Assembly: GCA_004151065.3 (NCBI GenBank)
Contig: NWUY0300012765.1
Location: 39,979-51,839 of the forward strand
Origin: Larix sibirica
Taxonomy: Eukaryota; Streptophyta; Pinopsida; Pinales; Pinaceae
Direction: 5' to 3'
Length of the DNA: 11,861 nt
The notes below the pieces were generated by a model, which worked only from the letters and a program-made list of their open reading frames with translations, searched no databases and was not told where the DNA came from. The position numbers and the translations under genes are program-made. Within the stretch, counting starts at the first letter, position 1. Each line of letters begins with the position of its first letter. Below, one piece after another: positions 1 to 7,958 of the stretch.

Positions 1-190
1 TGTGCCATCTTCTGTCCAACATTCTTCTTTGCCGGATCTTCGTAGACTGGCCACATCGCAGCGTTGTCTCCTCGTAGCACTGTACTTCGCAACTCTTCCG
101 ACGTTGCGCTGCACGCAACTTTGTAGCATCCCAAAATATGAATTTCTCAAAAATCCTTCAGCTGAACTGCGCTCAGCTTCGCAGTTCCAA
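1..190. other. CpG-rich segment at window edge
   Basis: I count 12 CpG dinucleotides in this stretch (for example at gccgga, tcgcagcg, ccgacg, cacgc), against roughly seven in the next 660 bases. The frame that carries the gag-like segment downstream (+ frame 2) is open from base 2 to a TAA at 203-205, giving about 67 residues. Their composition (Leu, Arg, Cys and Ser rich) matches no family I recognise. It may be the upstream part of element A's gag, or different DNA joined to it. The CpG contrast is seen directly; the explanation is open. Confidence 0.4.
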
Positions 191-208
191 AATCAAACTT
201 GCTAAAAA

Positions 209-490
209 ATGCCCCACTTGGGCCAGGCCCAACACCAGTTATGGAATGAGGTGAACCAACATGAAACAGATAATTCCCCACAAGGGAAACATAATTATCC
301 TCCTCAAACCCACCCGGGACAACTGATGGTTCTACAAAACCCCTTCCCTCCACAAGGGGTGGTTATTGCTCAACCTGTAGCATCTTATCGTCCACTGACA
401 CCACATATTGGTCAACCTCATGAATTATGGGTTCAACACCTTCTAATGTTGTTAGGTGATGTTAACCTTCAAACTAAACATAACTGATAG
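209..490 (+). pseudogene. gag-like remnant of element A, P/Q-rich
   Basis: A 92-codon open stretch in + frame 2 is rich in Pro, Gln, His and Asn (for example NSPQGKHNYPPQTHPGQ) and lies directly 5' of the protease remnant. Plant Ty3/gypsy elements of the Tat/Ogre type commonly have a low-complexity Gln/Pro-rich segment at the end of gag, before protease. No zinc knuckle (CX2CX4HX4C) is visible. The frame is also open upstream of a TAA at 203-205, so gag probably extended leftwards. The assignment rests mainly on position and composition. The 490-598 stretch that follows contains several stops and nothing I can place. Confidence 0.4.
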
Positions 491-598
491 GGTTTAGCAG
501 TCGAAACTCTACCTACTAACAAAGGGAATGAGTGATCTCAAATTGACTAGTCATTGCACATAACTCATCCTATGAATGAAAGGATTTCCAAAATCCCC

Positions 599-1445
599 AA
601 TTTCCCTTTACACCATGTCGCCAATAATCCCAATGCTAGAGATGCTCCCAAATATAACATTGTGCACGATTTGGCCCAGTCTCCAGTAGATATGTCTACA
701 CTAGAGGTGTTGCAGAATTGTATGGTAGCATAAAGCCTTATTGAATGCTTTAGGTGCAATTGATCTATCTCATTCTTGCTTGATGACCTTCGATCTAGAT
801 AAAGCAGAACCCCATATTCCTTCATCTGTATCCTTCCAAGTCCACATCACAGTTTAAAATATGGTCGTTCATTGATGTATTGTGGAAAAAGTGGAATCCA
901 CATGTGTTATGTATACCCATGTGTGGAAGAAGCTCGGATCCCACTAATTGGTCCCATCCCTAATGACCTTATGTGCTTATGATGGTCGTGTTGCTCAACC
1001 TTAGGGTCTTCCCTAGAATGTACTTGTAGAGTTAGCTGGAAAAACCATTTTGATTGATATAGAGGTTGTCAATTCCCAACTAGATTACAACCTCCTCTTA
1101 GGTCGTAGCTATATGTATGCCATGAAGGTGGTAGCCTCATCAGTACTCAAAATTATGATGTTCCCCCATGAAGGGAGGATCGTAAAGCTGGATTAGTTGA
1201 CTTAATATGATCCTAAGGGTTTGGTGTGTTTGGATAACGTCTTACATACAGTTGACAATAGTCTCACCAGTATGACCCTCCCCACCTATTCAAATGTTGA
1301 ACTAGGCATTTTCCATGAAGATACCATGATGGAGATGTTTCAGGATTTACTGCCCCCTCCCCCTAAAGTTGATATATCTAAGTTATGTACTATCTCTTTG
1401 GGGAAACCAACAATCCAACTCCAACCTATTCCATCTCCCAGTTAG
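599..1445 (+). pseudogene. aspartic protease of Ty3/gypsy element A, inactivated
   Basis: This is the retroelement protease that would process the Gag-Pol polyprotein. Frame 2 (about 599-722) carries a segment typical of the region before protease in plant gypsy elements (DLAQSPVDMSTLEVLQNC). A one-base shift near 722 moves to frame 3, which runs to 1445 with LMTFDLDKAEP at 780-812, then the active-site segment, STCVMY, WKKLGS, and the flap and core (DYNLLLGRSYMYAM at about 1083-1124). In-frame stops lie at 726, 855, 873, 945, 1002, 1014, 1194 and 1203. The family's Asp-Glu-Gly-Ala active site at 885-896 now reads Glu-Lys-Val-Glu, so the catalytic Asp is gone. Family recognition is firm; the residue-by-residue comparison is from memory of related elements. 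Confidence 0.8.
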
Positions 1446-2427
1446 TTACCTAGAAATCAATGGGGAGCTACATCCATCCAATAGATCTCATTTTATTCTA
1501 ACCATCCGAAGTGGTAGGAGAACATGTGATGGAAATGCTTAACCTTCTGGGACTCATGCTAGGACTCCCTGTTTGGTACCTCAATATGCCAAACCTAGCC
1601 CCTACCCCCAAGGTTATCTTGAAACTTGTGCAACCCATCGGTACCTCTAACATTCCTCCCCTAGGAGTTGTTACTGAAGCACCTCCAACTACCCAACCTC
1701 TTTTTAAGAAGAAGGTTGCAGGAAACACTAAAAGTGCGACTACACCAGCAAAACCGGCTCAAAACAATGAAACCCCTCCTAATGCTACGATTGTGATGTT
1801 TTGCTACATGCTACCCAACAATGTCCAGAGTTACCTATCCTACATAGTCATTTGTAAATGTTAGATGATGAAGTCATTGAAAAACCCTCATGGTTCATCT
1901 TCTCGATGTCCCTAAAACAAAGAACAAGTTTTTGAGAACCAATCACCCTTGTGAATTATGTGGCCTTTACATACATTACTCCCATCATTGCTTATAATTG
2001 TTGGAGTACATATCTATACTTGTTTATTTATGGTATCTTTCAATAGAATCTCAGGTCACAGTTATTAAGGAAGTCTACCCCCCAACATCCTCGTCAAAAG
2101 AGACAACCACCCTTTATTATAACTCATCCTCTGATGAAACTTTTTCATCATCCAATGATGTTGTTGTTGTATCATCAAAACCAACCTTTGTCGATTTTTC
2201 TGATCAAATCTTCCATAGTGATGAGGAAATATTTGAAGCTCCCACAACATTGGATTATCCTTGGGATGATATGCACCATTGTGTGTATTTCATCCCCGAT
2301 GGACCCCTTCCCTTGACGTCATCTTCAAATCAATTTTCAGTTCAATAAAAGAGGCTTCATCCCACGTGGAAATGTCGGTTGGTTCAAAAACCTGATTCCT
2401 GCCCCTGATGCTTTTGAGGAAGGTAAT
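1446..2427 (+). pseudogene. linker between protease and reverse transcriptase, decayed
   Basis: This is the variable spacer that plant Ty3/gypsy polyproteins carry between protease and reverse transcriptase. Two open stretches remain. Frame 2 at 1511-1864 is rich in Pro, Thr, Asn and Lys (PPTTQPLFKKK). Frame 3 at 1998-2348 is Ser- and acid-rich (YYNSSSDETFSSSND at about 2118-2162, then FSDQIFHSDEEIFEAP) and ends in a run of Pro, Leu and Ser. The acidic, serine-rich composition just before the reverse transcriptase fits such spacers. A Gly/Leu/Met-rich run near 1545-1590 faintly recalls a G-patch but is too degraded to call. No catalytic function is visible. Confidence 0.5.
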
Positions 2428-3401
2428 ATGGATAAAATTTCCCCGACGATCCAATTCGACATATCCACAAAACTAGGCATCACTGAGAATATTCTTTTAG
2501 GATCTTTTCAAGAGTTTCATGACATATTTGATTGGTATTATGCCAAGATGCCTGGCATGGATCCCACCATTCTTGAACACCACATCGATACACGGCTCAA
2601 TGTTGCACCAGTATGCTAGAATCAAAGGCCTATTCACCCCTCAAAATTGTTGGTCATTAAGGAAGAAATTGAGAATTATGTAAAGATGGATTTGTTTATC
2701 CAATTTCATACATCACATGGGTATGTAACCTAGTGTCGGTCAACAAGAAACAAGGCACCTTGCGTGCTTGTATTGAATTTCATGACTTGGATTTGGCATG
2801 TCCGAAAGATAATTACCCCACCCATTTATAGACCAAGTCATTGACGCTTGTGATGGGCATGAGGTCCTTTCCTTTATGGATGGATTCTTGGGGTACAATA
2901 AAATCTATATCCGCAAAGAAGACTAGTACAAAACTGCCTTCACCACCGCATGGGGAACATTCACATATTGCGTGGTGCCATTCAGATTAAAAAATGCTCG
3001 AGCCACCTTGTAGCCTGCCATTTCATATTGCTTTCATGACTTCATTCATATCATTCTTACCTATTTGGATGACCTAACAGATCAATCCAAAAACAATTCA
3101 TAACATTTGGATGATCTGTGACAAGTGTTCCTTCGATGTCGCAAATATAACATCCGCTTAAACCCACTCAAGTGTGTTTTTTGTGCCATGGTTGGTCGAT
3201 TATTGGGATTCATCGTTTCTCAAGAAGGGATCAAGTTTGATCTCCTAAAATTTGAATCTATCATTAACCTTCGCCCTCCATGGACGTTGCACCAGTTACA
3301 AAGTCGACAAGGAAAGGCCAATTTTTTACATTGCTTCATACCGGACTATTCTACAAGTCCATGGATTCCTACGTTTGTTGCGATCCAACATTCCTTTTGT
3401 T
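2428..3401 (+). pseudogene. reverse transcriptase of Ty3/gypsy element A, frameshifted
   Basis: This is the RNA-dependent DNA polymerase domain. Frame 1 (2428-2699) has the lead-in FHDIFDWYYAKMPGMDPTI and then HHIDT. Frame 3 (about 2700-2822) has WVCNLVSVNKKQGTLRACI and then EFHDLDLACPKDNYP. Frame 2 (about 2822-3356) has SFMDGFLGYNKI, TAFTTAWGTFTYCVVPF, the catalytic box YLDD (about 3061-3072), and RCRKYNIRLNPLKC followed by LLGFIVSQEGIKFD. The YxDD aspartates are intact. Stops lie at 2617, 2924, 3011, 3101 and 3119, and frameshifts near 2700, 2821 and 3357. The upstream motif with the first catalytic Asp (SFMDG) is also kept. The order and wording of the motifs make the assignment safe; the enzyme cannot be made from this copy. 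Confidence 0.92.
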
Positions 3402-3690
3402 TGAGATGAGTAGGCATAGGTTGATTTTGAATCTTTGAAAAAAGATAAAGTTGTTACTTCCTCTTCGTTAGTCTGCCATTTGGGTTTTACAAAGGATTTT
3501 ATCCTTCATATTTCAGCATATGAATTTTCCATTGTCGAAGTGTTAGTCCAAGATGACTCTTCTTTCCAGGATCATGTTATTTAATACATGATTCAAAACC
3601 TGGATGGTCCTCCTCTCTCCTACTTACACGAGGAGAATATGATCTCTATTTTTCCACGCCCAAGAGTACCAAAGTGTTAGCATTGGAACA
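3402..3690 (+). pseudogene. native RNase H / connection domain of element A, truncated
   Basis: Frame 3 continues from the end of reverse transcriptase through VDFESLKKDKVV and TKDFILHISAYEFSIVEVLVQ to QNLDGPPLSYLHEEN, the early part of the Ty3/gypsy RNase H domain. The place where active RNases H have the first catalytic Asp (an LxxDAS-type strand) reads HISAYE, with no Asp, as is usual in groups whose native RNase H has decayed to a structural domain. After HEEN the sequence jumps almost at once to PKSTKVLALEQLI, which lies just past the end of the domain in related elements. By comparison with relatives I estimate that 60-70 codons are missing. Stops: 3402 (at a Trp position), 3411, 3417, 3582 and 3678. 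Confidence 0.7.
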
Positions 3691-5032
3691 ACTCATATGG
3701 ATTTACCCTCTACATCCACCCTGTCACCCATCATAGATCATCTACCAGACGAACATCTGTTCACCATATCTTTAGATGATCCATGGTATGGTGACATCCT
3801 AGTGTATTTTCAAGTTCAGAAGTTCGGTCTCCACCTCAACCATGAATACAACCATCGCATTTGTCACCAGGTGCCTCCCTACCTCCTTTTTGGGGATGTC
3901 CTATACCGATGTGGCATTGATAGTATCTTATGGAGATTCCTTACCCATGATGAGGAAGAGTAGGTTTTAAACAACTTCCATAGTGGCGTGTGTGTTGGTC
4001 ACCTTTCAAGGATAGCTACCACTCAAAAAATTATCCGTGACGACTATTTTGGTCGACCCTATTTTCGACTTACGTTGCGAAAATCAAACATTTCCGGAAT
4101 TGCCAAATCTTTTCCCTGAAGGCAAGATACCCTCCAACACCTTTGCATCCATTTGTTACCATTGGCTCCTTTTGAAAGTATGCCATTGTTTGTTCATAAG
4201 TGCATAATCCAGTTTATGCTAGTGTTCATAAGTACGTAATCGTGGTTGTCAACTGTTTTACAAATTTGGTCGAATCCATGCATATCTTCAATTTATTGGA
4301 GACATTGTAGCGTGATTCTTCTTCAACCACGACATCACCCGATCTGGAATCCCTCTCTAGTTGGTGTCATATCATGGTTCCCACTTTGAGGACACCGTGT
4401 GGAAAGAGGCTTCCCATATTTTGAAATTCGAGCACCAATTATCTTCTTCCTATTATCCCCAAGGTAATGAACAAGTTGAGGCAGTCAATAAGATCATTAA
4501 AACTATGCTTCAACGTTCGGTGGAAAATCTTAAGTCTAATTGGAACCACATCCTCTTTCCATCCTCGTTGGAATACTACATGTCCATCAAAACCACGATA
4601 GGATTTAGTACCCCGTTCCATCTTGTGCATGGAGTGGAGTCTATCCTGCCAATTGAGTGCTAGATTATGTCTTTGCACATAGCTGTCGAATTGTTTCCAG
4701 ATACCACCACTATGGAGCAATTATTGATGACCCTTGAAAAAGTAAATGAGGATCATCAAGTAGCTCTGTAAATGATCAAGGCTTCCAATAATCAGTCGAA
4801 ATCTCATTTTGACATACATGTCTTCCCCCGTGCAATTAAATAAGGTGACCTTGTTCTCGCTTACGACCAAGCTCATGAAAAGCTTGGAAAAGGGAAATTT
4901 GAATCCATGTGGAAAGGACCTTACAAAATGAAAACTTGTTTAGTTAAGGGGGAATACCTCCTTTCCGACTTCGAAGTTAGACTCTTGAAGAACCCCTGAA
5001 ATGGGTTATATATCATGATATTTTATGCTTGA
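3690..5032 (+). pseudogene. integrase of Ty3/gypsy element A, catalytic residues lost
   Basis: This is the DDE integrase, which would insert the cDNA into the genome. Frame 1 (3697 to about 4060) has DHLPDEHLF, DDPWYGDIL, YRCGIDSIL and the His half of the zinc-binding domain (FHSGVCVGHLS). Frame 3 (about 4095-4290) has NCQIFSLKARYPPTPLHPF, then Lys-Tyr-Ala-Ile-Val, where the family has the first catalytic Asp (Val codon 4188-4190). Frame 2 (about 4298-5032) has FFFNHDITRSGIPL, SYHGSHFED with Tyr (4370-4372) for the second catalytic Asp, then YYPQGNEQVEAVNKIIKTM keeping the Glu. The C-terminal part has GDLVLAYDQAHEKLGKGKF and WKGPY, ending at TGA 5030-5032. Stops at 3961, 4173, 4197, 4313, 4358, 4661, 4769, 4841 and 4997. 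No chromodomain follows. Confidence 0.9.
4191..4241 (+). repeat. imperfect 19-bp direct duplication, period 32
   Basis: TGTTCATAAGTGCATAATC (4191-4209) recurs as TGTTCATAAGTACGTAATC (4223-4241), differing at three bases. It lies inside the integrase core just after the lost first Asp. It probably arose as a local duplication after the element died and adds a disturbed stretch to the alignment here. Confidence 0.55.
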
Positions 5033-5136
5033 TTTTGACCAATCGTTGGGTCCCTTATATCATAGTTTTATTCTTTTTATTTATTCTTTATTTTTTTGAA
5101 AGTAGGTCTCATGATTCCTTTATTTGATGTTGTTAG

Positions 5137-5610
5137 ATGGATCTTGTCGCTTACATTGGCTATGCGGATGATTCAAGTATATATCATCCAAATCTCACCT
5201 CAACTGCGTGGGTACTTTACTTCCCATCATATGACTTGATCCACATTAGTGGCATTTGTATTGGTTCAAACACCAATAACCAAGGATAGTGTGATGTTGT
5301 GATCAGCCTCTTGGATGATGCTCTTCATATGATCATTCATCACCTTTGCATCTATTTGGACACCTTGTTGGTTGTCTCTCAGTTGAATAACTGTTATCAG
5401 GTATGCGATCCTTGTCTCTTTAGAAAGTTCTTTCATGTTAAACATTTGGTTAGACAATTTGAATCCATCACATTCACACATGTCCCCAGGATTTTTAATG
5501 TTGTGGCATATCAAATGGATAATGACATTCTAGAGTGGCACATTTCTCCTCAATATGAAGAAAATGAATCATTTGGATACATAATCACATCACATTGCAT
5601 CCATATGTAG
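5137..5610 (+). pseudogene. additional RNase H domain downstream of integrase
   Basis: Frame 1 is open from ATG 5137 to TAG 5608-5610 except for one TAG at 5287. It reads as a second RNase H-like domain: GYADDSS (first acidic strand), AWVLYFPSYDLIHISGICIG, NTNNQG followed by the stop, LDTLLVVSQLNNCYQVCDP, then FESITFTHVPRIFNVVAYQMDN and ILEWHI. Tat-type plant elements are known to carry an acquired (archaeal-type) RNase H besides the native one. Here it lies about 105 bases past the end of integrase. The Glu expected after Asn-Asn is the stop at 5287, the third acidic position (LDT) is kept, and the last Asp is Tyr (VAYQ). A TAG at 5134 directly precedes the ATG, so it may have been fused to pol or separate. 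Confidence 0.75.
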
Positions 5611-5748
5611 ATAACCATCACATAAATAACTTAAAAATACATAAAATGTTTGCATCAACGTGCATATGTATATAAAAGTGTGTCCAAAAAATACATAGTC
5701 ATGTCTTCATCTCGAAGACCCAACAACTCCGTAAAATAAATAGATAAG
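5611..5748. other. short A/T-rich spacer, nothing recognised
   Basis: An A/T-rich stretch lies between the two convergent reading regions (extra RNase H on +, antisense gene on -). No open frame, polypurine tract or clear polyadenylation signal is visible for either strand. Confidence 0.4.
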
Positions 5749-5756
5749 TCAAAATT

Positions 5757-5777
5757 CCCCATGCTCATAGCATGGGG
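5757..5777. repeat. 9-bp perfect stem with 3-base loop
   Basis: CCCCATGCT (5757-5765) and AGCATGGGG (5769-5777) are exact inverted copies separated by CAT, and outer bases can extend the pairing past a two-base bulge. The hairpin overlaps the last codons of the antisense gene (reading CYEHGEF), so it may be mere coding coincidence. There is no U-run beside it to suggest a terminator. Confidence 0.5.
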
Positions 5778-6107
5778 GGAATCTCTATGCACTATTGGCC
5801 TCCTCATCTTCCTTGATATCGTAATGGATGCGAGGCAAATGGACCTACATCTGGTCCTATATAGTAGTGGAAACTACAAAAATATGACACATGATCGAAT
5901 GCCACTATGAAGGTGCTCGAAAGCACACAATGAGTAGCTCCTCATTAAGGTGCTTCCAATTGTCATCGATTATGCCCTTGAGAAGTCAATTAATATCACA
6001 AAGTAGTGTATAAGCTCCTCGTCGACATCATGCTCAGGGGGAAGGGTCAACACCCTTGACCCTACCTTGTCTCCATTGAGAGTACACTGAGGGAATTTGC
6101 ACCAAAT

Positions 6108-6219
6108 CTACACACACAAATGATCGATCATCAATATTGCTATCATGTAACAAGTATAGCTACCATATACGCTAGTGAGCATAACTGCAAAAGATAAAAA
6201 AAAATAAGTGCATATGTAC
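6108..6219 (-). other. candidate GT-AG intron in the antisense gene
   Basis: On the minus strand the coding sense breaks off after the DYPYVGMD segment and resumes at KFPQCTLNG. Between them a 112-base stretch starts GTACATATGC and ends TTTGTGTGTGTAG. An alternative acceptor, TTTTGCAG after a run of nine T (AG at 6185-6186), would leave an intron of only about 35 bases, which is short for plants. The splice sites are inferred from coding continuity alone. Confidence 0.45.
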
Positions 6220-7029
6220 CATCTAGTCCTCAAGCCTATCCAAGGGTACGAGGTAGCTCCGAGTCCCCGTGATAATCCATTCCTACATATGGGTAATCCT
6301 CAATCACCACCAAAAGTTGGCGCCACAATGTAAAGAAGGCTCGATTGCACACCCTACCAACTACACCTCCTCCCTTTCAAATCATCATCTCACGTAGCAC
6401 CTCATCTTGGGCTCCGTAGGCCCACTATATCTCACAAAAAAGTGAGGGTGTAAGGTGGGTACCTTCTCAAATAAGAAGGCACAAATAAATGATGCAAAAC
6501 CAAAGTCTCACCCGAGACGATTGAACTGGTTCAAATCTAGTCGAACCATTGTAAGTAACATCTGGGCCCAACCGAAGTAGGTTCCATCTAGTACTCTCTC
6601 CAGTATGAGCATCTACCTCCCTGAGATCTTATGTGGACCAGTAGATCCCAAAACCCGAACTACCTCGGTTGCAATTTCTCGTGTACCTAGGTTCTCAATG
6701 TCAACTAGTAGTATAGACGTAGTGTGAAGATCCACGATCACAAAGAAATGACGCTCCATGACCTCCCTCATGTCCACATCATGGGGAATTTTGATATGTG
6801 TGTCCCCAATGACCCCAAGTCAGGGAAATACAGTCATTAAGTAGATATATTCCAAGGTGAGATCCACACGCTCACCCTGAACTATAAAATCCTACACATT
6901 AGCGTACCAGAACTCAACAATATTGTTGAGTATCAAAGGTTCAATGCACATCAGTGGGTTCTATAAGAACTTGAGTAACCCACATCTTGCCAGAGTATCT
7001 CTCACCGGTTGGTCATCGCGAATAACTCA

Positions 7030-7583
7030 TTGGATGCTAGGAATGTCCCTCTCCCTACAGTGAAACCAAGGAATCCTTCATACATGCTAAGTATTCAAGA
7101 TCAGTTGAATGCAAAAAATAATCCCTTTACCCTCAAGTCATGCCTTTTCATGGGTTTTAGGACAACTAGGTTGCATTTGTCAGGCCAAAAGAATTGATTC
7201 CAGACACTTTCTTTTTCTTGATAGATGTGATTCATTTTGCATCTATCTCTTTGACAGACGCGACCCAAGTCATTTTTATTCAATAGAAAAGTGTGTGACC
7301 TAAATCGCACAAAAGGCCTCGAAAGGTGAGACCCGACCCGAAAAACACCCAAGGGTTCACCAAGGTCCCTTCAAGAGCCAAAATAAAAAATTAAACAGTT
7401 CAAATTGACAATAAATGTAAGATAATTTACCTGTGACTCATGGAATCTGAATCTGATGGTCAGAATGGAAGAAATTAGTAACTAAATTTTTGGGCCCCAC
7501 ACTCTCCTCCAACAGTGCACCATGAAAATGACACTTGGAAGAGTGGGTCCCACCCCTATTTATGTGATTTTCATCATTTTTCC
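7030..7583. other. no gene recognised upstream of the antisense gene
   Basis: Small open frames occur on both strands here but none resembles a family I know. If the antisense gene is real, this is its 5' side. On the minus strand an ATAAATAG-like box lies at about 7554-7561, which is weak evidence for a promoter. I also looked for a polypurine tract and TG start of a 3' LTR of element A on the + strand and found none that is convincing. Confidence 0.35.
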
Positions 7584-7958
7584 TTATGAGCTGTTTGGGA
7601 TCATATGGATTCCATTTGACTTGTTGTTCATACCATCAGAATCGGGATTCCAAGCTCTTCTCAAGTATGCGAACCTCTTTCTGTGATCAGGAGATACATT
7701 TTGGGCCCCTTTTTTGCCTGCCTTAATTTGCATGGCACCAGGTAAAAGTTTAATTCTCATATTGTCTAAGCTACTAGTACACTTGATTTGGTTTCCAGAT
7801 GCACTTTTACGCTTGGGTAACATCTTTGTGTGCAAGTCCTTACTGTGACAAATTCCACGAATTTCGGCCATCAGTTGTCCTCTATAGGTATAAACACTTA
7901 ACCGACATATAGGTGCATTCCCTCTGCAAAACATCCAATGCATTAAGCCTCTATCCAC
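7584..7958 (-). CDS. isolated 124-codon open frame, unknown, possibly chance
   Basis: An ATG at 7956-7958 (minus strand) opens a frame of 124 codons with no internal stop, the longest such frame in a window where real coding relics are full of stops. The product is basic (KMLPKRKSASGNQIK, HRKRFAYLRRAWNPDSDG) and has several Cys (FCRGNAPIC, GICHS), but no domain, signal peptide or membrane segment that I recognise. It lies on the same strand as the antisense gene, about 560 bases upstream of it. The surrounding + strand is pyrimidine-rich, which makes the minus strand purine-rich and may favour chance open frames. I lean towards chance or a noncoding LTR region. Confidence 0.2.
   Translation of the reverse strand: MDRGLMHWMFCRGNAPICRLSVYTYRGQLMAEIRGICHSKDLHTKMLPKRKSASGNQIKCTSSLDNMRIKLLPGAMQIKAGKKGAQNVSPDHRKRFAYLRRAWNPDSDGMNNKSNGIHMIPNSS

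Larger units (their letters stand above)
5749..7026 (-). pseudogene. antisense additional gene of element A, plant-mobile-domain-like
   Basis: Read on the minus strand from 7026 the frame gives VIRDDQPVRDTLARCGLLKFL (stop) NPLM, VEFWYANV, VDLTLEYIYLMTVFP, GTREIATEVVRVLG, LILERVLDGTYFGWAQML, DFGFASFICAFLFEKVPTL and PTEPKMRCYVR. After a frame change come LWRQLLVVIEDYPYVGMD, a probable intron (6108-6219), KFPQCTLNGDKVGSRVLTL, PEHDVDEELIHYFVILIDF, IDDNWKHLNEELLIVCFRA, SIMCHIFVVSTTI and a stop at 5749-5751. The style (DTL..CGL, then a 'YFLTGL'-like strand) recalls plant mobile domain proteins and the extra antisense frames known between pol and the 3' LTR in Tat-type elements. Function is unknown. 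Several in-frame stops and at least two frameshifts break it. It could instead be a host gene fragment captured next to the element. Confidence 0.6.

Noticed and set aside
147-353. Minus-strand open frames opposite gag, reverse transcriptase and integrase (for example 147-353, 565-825, 4439-4720).
   Set aside because: They lie antisense to recognised retroelement coding segments and show no domain; these are shadow frames.
1545-1590. Possible G-patch domain between protease and reverse transcriptase (Gly/Leu/Met run).
   Set aside because: Only spaced Gly and Leu residues remain; the aromatic and Pro positions are missing and the frame is uncertain.
7009-7303. Short + strand open frames just past the antisense gene.
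   Set aside because: No family resemblance; length is within chance for this base composition.
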